Assembly: GCA_011057845.1 (NCBI GenBank)
Contig: DSDB01000258.1
Span: forward strand, 1 to 7,076
Origin: Phycisphaerales bacterium
Lineage (GTDB): Bacteria; Planctomycetota; Phycisphaerae; Sedimentisphaerales; Anaerobacaceae
Direction: 5' to 3'
DNA length: 7,076 nucleotides
This document shows, piece after piece, positions 1 through 6,000 of the stretch (positions within the stretch are counted from its first letter, which is position 1; every line of letters starts with the position of its first letter). A program made the translations under genes and the position numbers. A model generated the notes under the pieces. The model was not told where the DNA came from. It worked only from the letters and a program-made list of their open reading frames with translations, and ran no database searches.

Positions 1-1835
1 CCGCTGAAGCCGGAGCCGTGCTCGCCGATCATGGTGTCGTAGCCGTCCGGCAGGGTATCGACGAACTCGTGGACGTATGCCCGGTGGGCGGCCTCGGTGA
101 TCTCCTGCCGGGTGGCGTCGAGGCGCCCGTAGGCGATGTTGGCGGCGACGGTATCGTTGAATGTGACCACATTCTGGGTCACCATCGCGATCTGATCGCG
201 CAGACTTCGGAGCCGCACGTCGCGGATGTCCACTCCATCGATCAGGATGCAACCGCTGTCGGGGTTGTAGAATCTCGGCACGAGGTTCATCAGCGTCGTC
301 TTGCCGGAGCCGTTGCCCCCGACGATGGCGACGTTGTGGCCCGCCGAGATGCTCAGGTTCACGCCCCGCAGGGCGGGCGTCGAGCTGCGCGGGTAGGTGA
401 ACACCACGTCTCGGAACTCAATTCCGCGATTGAGCGGGGCAAGGTTTTGGGCGTCGGGCTTTTCGTATTCCGTCGGCGAGTCCATCAGGCCGAAGATGCG
501 TTCGGCGGCGGCCTCGGCCTCCTGGATGGCGGGCCAGATGTCGCCGGTCTTGCGAGCGGCCTCGGCGGCACAGCCCAGGAGGATCAGCAGGCCGAGGAAT
601 TCCGTGCCGTCCATCGAGCCGCCTGTGACCCATTGCGCCCCGATGACCAGCGCTGCGGAGCCGGCGGCCATGCCGAGGACCTCCATGATCGGCTGTGTGG
701 CCGCCTCGACCTTGGACATCTTGAGGACCTGCTTGAGGAAACGACGGTTTACGGTGCGGAAGCGCTTGTTCTCATACTCGTACTGGTTATAGACCTTGAT
801 TACCCGAACCGAGGCCAGTGCCTCCTGCAGTTTGCCGAGCATTTCCGAACTGACCATGAGGGATTTTCTGGTGGCCTTGCGCATCTTCTTGCCAAGCACG
901 ACGAGCAACCCCACCACGAAAGGCACACCGCAGGTGAAGACGAGCGTCAGTTTCCAATCGAGCCACAAGGCCGCCAGGAGCAGAAACAGTGCGTTGAGGG
1001 GCTCGCGGATGGCCTTGCCAAGCATGATCTTGATGGCCTTTCGCATGACGCTGGTGTCGCGGATGATTCGGCTGACGCTGTCGCTGGGCCGTTCTCCGGC
1101 GAAATAGCCGATCGGCATCTCCAGGACGTGCGCGTAGGCGTCTTCCCGCAGGTCGCTGATCGCCACCTGGACGGTCTTCTGCGCCAGGTACTCCTGAACG
1201 AACTTGGCGGCACAACGCACAACCGTGATGACACCTACGCCCAGGACGATGAAAATCACGGCCTTGGTCTTGCTGTCCCTGGTTTGCTCGCGGGGCACGA
1301 AGCTCATGAGCCGCTCCAGCCGGCTCAGATAGAATGGACGGTCGCCCGTTTCTATCAAGAGCGTCTCCATGCGGGCTGCGCCGTCGCCGTCGGCCCGCCG
1401 CACCTGCAGAGTTACTTGCCGCTCGTCGGGGGCCGTGGCGAGTTCCTCCAGCAAATCCAGCGACCAGTATTGCGGGTCGGACGATTCGATAAGTAAGCCG
1501 CCGACCCCTACGACTCGGTCGAACTCGGCCAGACCGGCCTTCTCGCCGAGGCTGGCATCCTTGACGTCGGTCACAAGGAGGTGGTGGGCAATGTCGGACT
1601 GCATGAAGTCGACGTTGCCGGGCACGTAGAACTCCAGGCCGTAGCGGTGAGAGACCACCTTGCGGTCGACCCAGCCGTGAAGCCCCTCGTCCCCCATCAT
1701 GACCTTGAGCAGGGGGATGACCGTTACGAAGCTCAACGACAGCAGCGCCGAAACGACCATGGCGCTGAGCACGACGGTAATAACCCGCGGCCACTGTGCC
1801 AAAACATATTTCAACAAACGGCTGAGCGATTTCAC
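1..1835 (-). CDS. MsbA-type ABC exporter, permease-ATPase fusion, with PDZ-like extracytoplasmic insert (3' end beyond window)
   Basis: Half-size type I ABC exporter, expected to work as an inner-membrane homodimer that moves a lipid or other hydrophobic substrate outward using ATP. I read 611 codons in one open frame. TM1 is about residues 18-43, TM2 about 192-208, TM3/TM4 about 280-315, then a further hydrophobic stretch before the ATPase. The ATPase shows an A-loop Tyr481 (FTYPR), Walker A GGNGSGKTT with Lys512, and Q-loop Gln554 (MVTQN). The window ends inside the signature motif (GSGFSG...), so Walker B, D-loop and H-loop are not seen. In ordinary MsbA the Walker A lysine is near residue 380. 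The roughly 130 extra residues lie between TM1 and TM2, where residues 84-160 look like a PDZ fold (LLVTDV, then SLGEKAGLAEFDRVVGV). The start is GTG at 1835, giving MKSLSRLLKYVLAQWP just before TM1, with GGGGT upstream as a weak ribosome site. TTG at 1856 and GTG at 1922 are possible but would add an unlikely proline-rich leader; the frame is closed by a stop at 1940-1938. The family call is firm, the substrate unknown. Confidence 0.93.
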   Translation of the reverse strand, partial: MKSLSRLLKYVLAQWPRVITVVLSAMVVSALLSLSFVTVIPLLKVMMGDEGLHGWVDRKVVSHRYGLEFYVPGNVDFMQSDIAHHLLVTDVKDASLGEKAGLAEFDRVVGVGGLLIESSDPQYWSLDLLEELATAPDERQVTLQVRRADGDGAARMETLLIETGDRPFYLSRLERLMSFVPREQTRDSKTKAVIFIVLGVGVITVVRCAAKFVQEYLAQKTVQVAISDLREDAYAHVLEMPIGYFAGERPSDSVSRIIRDTSVMRKAIKIMLGKAIREPLNALFLLLAALWLDWKLTLVFTCGVPFVVGLLVVLGKKMRKATRKSLMVSSEMLGKLQEALASVRVIKVYNQYEYENKRFRTVNRRFLKQVLKMSKVEAATQPIMEVLGMAAGSAALVIGAQWVTGGSMDGTEFLGLLILLGCAAEAARKTGDIWPAIQEAEAAAERIFGLMDSPTEYEKPDAQNLAPLNRGIEFRDVVFTYPRSSTPALRGVNLSISAGHNVAIVGGNGSGKTTLMNLVPRFYNPDSGCILIDGVDIRDVRLRSLRDQIAMVTQNVVTFNDTVAANIAYGRLDATRQEITEAAHRAYVHEFVDTLPDGYDTMIGEHGSGFS

Positions 1836-1931
1836 GTGGGTCGGACCCCAAATCAATAAGAATAGAAAGGGCTCCGGCGGGGGCGGAGGGGTATATGTGC
1901 TCCACGATCCTACCGCAGCCACAAAGGCCGC

Positions 1932-1960
1932 ACGGTATCAGAATCCGCCGCACCGGTCAA
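1932..1960 (-). promoter_or_regulatory. Candidate sigma70-type promoter for the ABC exporter
   Basis: On the minus strand TTGACC (1960-1955) is followed after 17 bp by TACCGT (1937-1932), preceded by TGA, so the box reads as an extended -10 (TGATACCGT). The -35 matches five of six consensus bases; the -10 core is weak (T, A and the final T). A start near 1925 would leave about 90 nt of leader before the GTG at 1835. This is from pattern only, and promoter consensus in this lineage is unknown. Confidence 0.4.
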
Positions 1961-1983
1961 CCTTAAAGGAGCACGTTGACCGG
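1953..1983. repeat. Perfect 9-bp inverted repeat at the divergent promoter region
   Basis: CCGGTCAAC (1953-1961) and GTTGACCGG (1975-1983) are exact reverse complements separated by 13 bp. The arm centres are 22 bp apart, about two helical turns, a geometry suited to a dimeric regulator on one DNA face. Each arm contains a -35-like TTGACC, one per strand, so a bound protein would cover both outward promoters. It could also be just two mirrored -35 boxes with chance flanking matches. It is not followed by a T-run, so it is not a classic intrinsic terminator. Confidence 0.6.
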
Positions 1984-2004
1984 ACAGTGGCTTTGTGCTA
2001 GTTT
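1976..2004 (+). promoter_or_regulatory. Candidate sigma70-type promoter for the MBL-fold hydrolase
   Basis: TTGACC (1976-1981) is followed after exactly 17 bp by TAGTTT (1999-2004), with TGC directly before it (extended -10 pattern TGnTAnnnT). A start near 2011 gives a leader of about 27 nt to the ATG at 2038. The -35 lies inside the right arm of the inverted repeat at 1953-1983. Consensus match and spacing are good, but no expression evidence is available. Confidence 0.5.
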
Positions 2005-2025
2005 CCCGGTTTTGCCAGGGGCCTC

Positions 2026-2031
2026 AAGGAG
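2026..2031 (+). promoter_or_regulatory. Ribosome binding site of the MBL-fold hydrolase
   Basis: AAGGAG lies 6 nt before the ATG at 2038, a near-ideal Shine-Dalgarno sequence and spacing. It fixes the start of this gene. Confidence 0.85.
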
Positions 2032-2037
2032 CCGGCC

Positions 2038-2667
2038 ATGAAGATTGATTGCCTCGTACTCGGCGATTTCCAGACCAACTGCTATGTCCTGCGCCGCGAT
2101 ATGGCGGCGAAGGACTGTCTGATTATCGACCCCGGCCTGCAGGCCCGGGCGTTGCTGGATTTCCTGGCAACAGGCGGCCTTGAGCCGGTGGCGGTCATCC
2201 TGACCCACGGGCACATCGACCATATCGCGGGCATCAGCCTGCTGCGGCAACGCTATCCCGGCATCCAGGTGTGTATCCATCCGGCTGACGCCGATATGCT
2301 TACCGAACCAACGGCGAATCTGTCGCTTCTGACCGGTGAGATGTTTACGGACAGGCCCGCGGATATTCTGCTCGATGGTGACGGCGACGTGGAATTCGCC
2401 GGTGTGCGGCTCAAGGTCCTGCATACACCCGGCCACACGCCTGGCGGGATCTGCCTATATAGTCCGCAAGACGCGGTTGTGTTCACCGACGATGCCCTGT
2501 TCGCGGATTCCATCGGCCGAACGGATTTCCCCGGCGGTGATACCCGCCAATTGCTCCAGGCCATTCGCCAGAGGCTCCTGACGCTGCCGGCAGAGACCGT
2601 GGTTTACCCAGGACACGGTTCGGAGACGACGATAGCTGCGGAGAAGGCGCACAATCCATTCCTCTGA
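2038..2667 (+). CDS. MBL-fold metallohydrolase, glyoxalase II-like (YcbL/GloB-related)
   Basis: A 209-residue, complete, soluble metallo-beta-lactamase-fold enzyme with no signal peptide or membrane segment. Length is typical of the short glyoxalase II-like hydrolases that cleave thioesters such as hydroxyacyl-glutathione or related thiols. The dinuclear metal site is intact: THGHIDH gives His57, His59, Asp61 and His62; PGHTPGG gives His133; the bridging Asp is Asp152 in TDDALF; YPGHG gives His193. The family hallmark SIGRTDFPGGD is at 158-168, and the N-terminal QTNCYVL (12-18) is also typical. Where relatives commonly read GDTLFAGS, this protein has DDALFADS, with acidic residues replacing two glycines near the bridging Asp. 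It lacks the long C-terminal substrate domain of classical GloB, so activity on glutathione thioesters is only a possibility. It diverges from the ABC exporter gene with 202 bp between their starts, and stands 333 bp before the kinase, so it is probably its own transcript. Confidence 0.95.
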   Translation: MKIDCLVLGDFQTNCYVLRRDMAAKDCLIIDPGLQARALLDFLATGGLEPVAVILTHGHIDHIAGISLLRQRYPGIQVCIHPADADMLTEPTANLSLLTGEMFTDRPADILLDGDGDVEFAGVRLKVLHTPGHTPGGICLYSPQDAVVFTDDALFADSIGRTDFPGGDTRQLLQAIRQRLLTLPAETVVYPGHGSETTIAAEKAHNPFL

Positions 2668-2854
2668 TCGGGACCGCCTGATGCCGCGCCCCGTGTGTTA
2701 CCGTATCTGGCCGGGTTGCGTCCCATAAGAGAAGTCAAGGCCGCACTCCACTCAATAGGCTTTGGGAGTGTTGATTGTAAGGACTTATTTAATAAAGACT
2801 TACGTCTCACTTTCTGCGTCAGCGGTCTGCGGTGTCGCCAGCCTACCCATCTAC

Positions 2855-2873
2855 GGCAAGCCATAGGCTTGCC
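2855..2873. repeat. Perfect 8-bp inverted repeat with 3-nt loop (REP-like or leader hairpin)
   Basis: GGCAAGCC-ATA-GGCTTGCC is a perfect hairpin with six G:C pairs. The flanks allow a rival pairing: TCTACGGCA (2850-2858) against TGCCGATAGA (2875-2884, one bulged base) uses the same GGCA and would wrap the hairpin region. No T-run follows, so it is not a standard intrinsic terminator. It may be a leader RNA structure or a copy of a dispersed palindromic repeat; a single window cannot tell. Confidence 0.55.
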
Positions 2874-2987
2874 CTGCCGATAGAACCTTCTGATGCTTGC
2901 GGCCGTCCGGTCCATGGCACATGCCGGCGGACTCAAACTGTTACCGGCTGTCAGATACGGCCCAGAGGGTTCCCAGGGCAATACGTT

Positions 2988-2992
2988 GAGGT
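2988..2992 (+). promoter_or_regulatory. Ribosome binding site of the hybrid kinase, deciding its start
   Basis: GAGGT, a good anti-Shine-Dalgarno match, sits 8 nt before the ATG at 3001. The frame is open back to the stop at 2881-2883 and contains earlier ATGs at 2893 and 2914, but I see no comparable ribosome site before them, and they would add an unconserved-looking tail ahead of TM1. Confidence 0.65.
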
Positions 2993-3000
2993 ATGCACAA

Positions 3001-6000
3001 ATGGCACAAGACCAACCCACGCCAGTTGGTACGGACCACACACTCGCGAACGAATCTCGACCCTTACGGCGGCCTCGCCTGCCCGGGTTTCTGAACAAGC
3101 TCAGCGTGAGGTTCCTTCTGGCCACCGGCCTGATGGCTGTGATGTTCGCGGCCTTTGTGCTGGTTCGCTCGTACCACCGCAATTATGCCCATGCCCACCA
3201 GTTGCTTGCGACTCAGAGCGAACTGGCCCTCCATTTCGATCTGGCCATCCGGGAGTACGTGGGCGATACCATCCGCCCGTTTGCGCAGCAGTACGTGTCG
3301 GACGATGATTTCATTCCGGAGACCATGTCCACATCGTTCGTGGCCCGCAGCATCTTCGAGAAGGTCCGCCGGCAGTTCCCGGACTACCTCATCAAGTTCT
3401 CCTCGGACAACCCGCGAAACCCGGTGAATCAGGCCAGCGACGCGGAACTGGGGATTATCCGTTATTTCACCGAGCACCCCGACGTTGACACCTGGTGCGG
3501 CCCAATCACCATCGACAACCGGCGGTACCAGGCGCGTTTCTATGCCCGGCGCATGAAGGCCGGCTGCCTTCAGTGCCACGGGGAACCGGCCGATGCGCCC
3601 CGGTCGCTCATCGCCCGATACGGTGACATAGGCGGTTTTCATCGTCCTCTGGGGTCGGTCATCGCACTGGATACGGTCGCCATACCCACAAGCGCCGTGG
3701 AAGCCGCCGCGGCGCGCGACGCCGTGGTCAACGCCGCCGTTATGGGCCTTGGCGTCTGCATCCTCCTGGCGTCGGTCTACTGGGTGTTTCGCGCACTGGT
3801 GGTCAGGAGACTCGCCGCGATCGCCGACCACTTCCGTCAGGCCGTTGATTGTGCCGACGACGTGCGCGTGGAGCCCATCGAATACCGCGGAGACGACGAA
3901 ATCGGGGCCCTGATCGGGGCATTCAATTCGCTGATGCAACGCTTGCGAAGTCTCCAAGAGTCGCTCGAAGACAGGGTGCGACAACGCACGCGGGAACTCC
4001 AGTGCGCCAACGAGGCGCTGGAGAACGAAATGAACGAGCGCCAACAGGCCGAGGCGGAGATTGAAATGCTGGCGCGTCTGCCCGACGAGAGTCCGCATCC
4101 GGTCGTCCGCGTCAGTTGCACGGGCGGTCTACTCTACAGCAACAAGGCCAGTTCCGCATTGGTCGAGATGTGGTGCGGCCACCATGAGAGCCACGTGTCC
4201 GGGCAATGGCTGAAGTTCCTCAAGGAGACCACGGACGCGGGGCAACCTCGGCAGGTCGAGGTCGAATGCGCGGATCGTATCCTGTCGTTGACCTTCTGCC
4301 CGATTGTGGAGGCCGGATACATCAACTGCTACGGGCTGGACATCACCGACCGCAGACTCGCGGAGGAGAAACTGACCCAGACCCTTTGCGAAGTGCGGCG
4401 ATACAACCAGCTCATGGCGGGGCGGGAGCAGCGGGTTCTGGAGCTGAAGCGCACCATCAACGACCTGCTTGCCGAACTCGGCCGCGAACCCATGTTCCGA
4501 ATCGTCGAATCGGACAGTGAGGCGACCGGCGAAGGCACGGCGGCGTCGGAGTCCGTCGAGGCGGCCCGGCCGCGACGCCCCCGCCGTCTGAAGGAGACCC
4601 CTTTGGTCGATACGGCGGCGGCCCGGCGCGAGGGCATCGAATGTCCCGAGATCAAGGTGGGATTCCTTCCTATTCTCTGCGCGGCTCCGCTTCTGTATGC
4701 CCATCGTCAAGGCCTCTTTGCGGCCCGGGGCCTGGACGTTACGCTGTCTTCGACGGCGAGGCCGAGCGGCATCAAGGAACTGATGGCCGCGGGGAGTTTG
4801 CACGCCGCCCATATGCCCATGTCCATACCCCTGGTTCAGCGGTTGAAACTCGACGGCCGAGCCTCCGACATCACATTGGCCGCCATGATGAACGTCAACG
4901 GCCAGGCGATAACCCTGGCGTCCCGGCATGCGGGCCTCACGGACCCCCGCGACATAAAGGGATTCACCTTTGCCGTGCCGTACCGTTTTAGCATGCACTA
5001 CTATCTGCTTTGTCATTTCCTTGCGTCCCACGGCCTTGACCCGCTCGGTGATGTTATGATCAAGGAGGCGCCGCCGGCCCGAATGCCCTGGTTCCTGCAG
5101 AAGGGTTGGATCGACGGTTTCCTCGCTCCGGAGCCGTTCAACCAGATCGCGGTGCATCAGGAAACAGGGTACATCTACCGGCTCTCCAAGGATATCTGGA
5201 ACGGCCACCCATGCTGCTGCCTTGGCGTGCAGGCGGATTTCGTACGTAAGTACCCCAACACGTACAAGGCGCTCGTGACGTGCCTCGTGCAAGCGCAACT
5301 GGCCCTGCACAATGCCGATCCGGAACAGCGCAGGCGGATTGCACGCGACCTGTCGGGATCGATGTATCTCAACCAGGATCTGAGCGTTCCCGTGGAGCAG
5401 GCGCTCAGCGGAGAATTTCCCAACGGGCGCGGAGAGCGCCTTTGTGTCCACGACCACATGGATTTCCAGCCGCATCCGTGGCCGCAATACGGCGTATGGA
5501 CGTTGTCTCAGATGCAGCGGTGGGCCCAGCTTCCGGGCCCCGTGGATTACGACCGGATTGTGGAGAGCGTGTTCGATGCGCGAACCATCGACATGGCCCG
5601 CGAGGCGGGATTCGACCCGGGTGGTCGGCCCAGCCTGGGAGACCTAGGGGGGTTTGCCGAAGCCGAGCCATTCACCTGCATGAAGGACCAGCCGTTTTGT
5701 GCCTATGTGGAACATCCCGCCCCGCTGGCCAGACACGAGATATCGCAACCCGTCCGTCGTCGCCTGACGGAGATTGTCTCCCACCTGGCCGACATCGCGG
5801 GCGGAAGGGAATCCCGACCCATTGATATCACCAGTGAAGGCCCCCTTGGACACCTCGAGCACGTACTGAACGAGACGATCGAGAATCTGCGCGCCGCCCA
5901 GGATGCCCTTCTGGAACAGAAGGACGTGCTGGAGAGCCGCGTCCGGCTGCGCACCGAGGAACTCAAACGCAGCGAAAAGATTGCGCTGAGCATGATGGAA

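Larger units (their letters stand above)
2668..3000 (+). other. Non-coding gap between hydrolase and kinase; probable leader of the kinase
   Basis: No convincing gene is present in these 333 bp. An AT-rich island (about 2771-2802) sits in otherwise GC-rich DNA and holds TTTAAT (2788-2793), a five-of-six match to a -10 box, but without a good -35 at normal spacing. GACTTA occurs twice there (2782 and 2797), 15 bp apart. CACTCC (2744-2749) can pair with GGAGTG (2765-2770), the only weak terminator-like structure after the hydrolase; no U-run follows directly. A strong hairpin follows at 2855-2873. If transcription starts near 2800, the kinase mRNA has a leader of about 200 nt. I recognise no known riboswitch class in it. 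Confidence 0.45.

Noticed and set aside
18..1496. 492-codon open frame on the plus strand
   Set aside because: It lies antisense to the ABC exporter, whose minus-strand frame gives recognisable Walker A, Q-loop and membrane segments. The plus-strand translation has no family features; long antisense frames are common in GC-rich genes.
787..1953. 388-codon minus-strand frame overlapping the exporter
   Set aside because: It is in a different frame of the same strand as the exporter; the arginine/glycine/proline-rich product has no domain sense.
1963..2436. 157-codon frame antisense to the MBL hydrolase
   Set aside because: The plus strand carries the full metal-binding motif set, and this frame is its shadow.
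2744..2770. Intrinsic terminator after the hydrolase (CACTCC/GGAGTG)
   Set aside because: Only 6 bp of stem with a 15-nt loop, and only scattered T residues follow, so it is not listed as a terminator.
2695..2883. Possible 62-aa ORF in the gap before the kinase
   Set aside because: GTG start with no ribosome site, runs through the hairpin and the AT-rich island, and has no recognisable features.
3064..4098. 344-codon minus-strand frame
   Set aside because: Antisense to the DUF3365-TM-HAMP part of the kinase, whose motifs are clear; the product is His/Arg/Gly-rich without domain features.
4501..4640. Possible frameshift or fusion junction joining a sensor gene to a separate binding-protein gene
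   Set aside because: The frame is uninterrupted through the low-complexity linker, and I see no stop, ribosome site or start that would split it. A genuine fusion fits better than two genes.
4129..5487. 452-codon minus-strand frame across the binding domain
   Set aside because: Antisense shadow; the plus frame is continuous through here with NrtA-like motifs.
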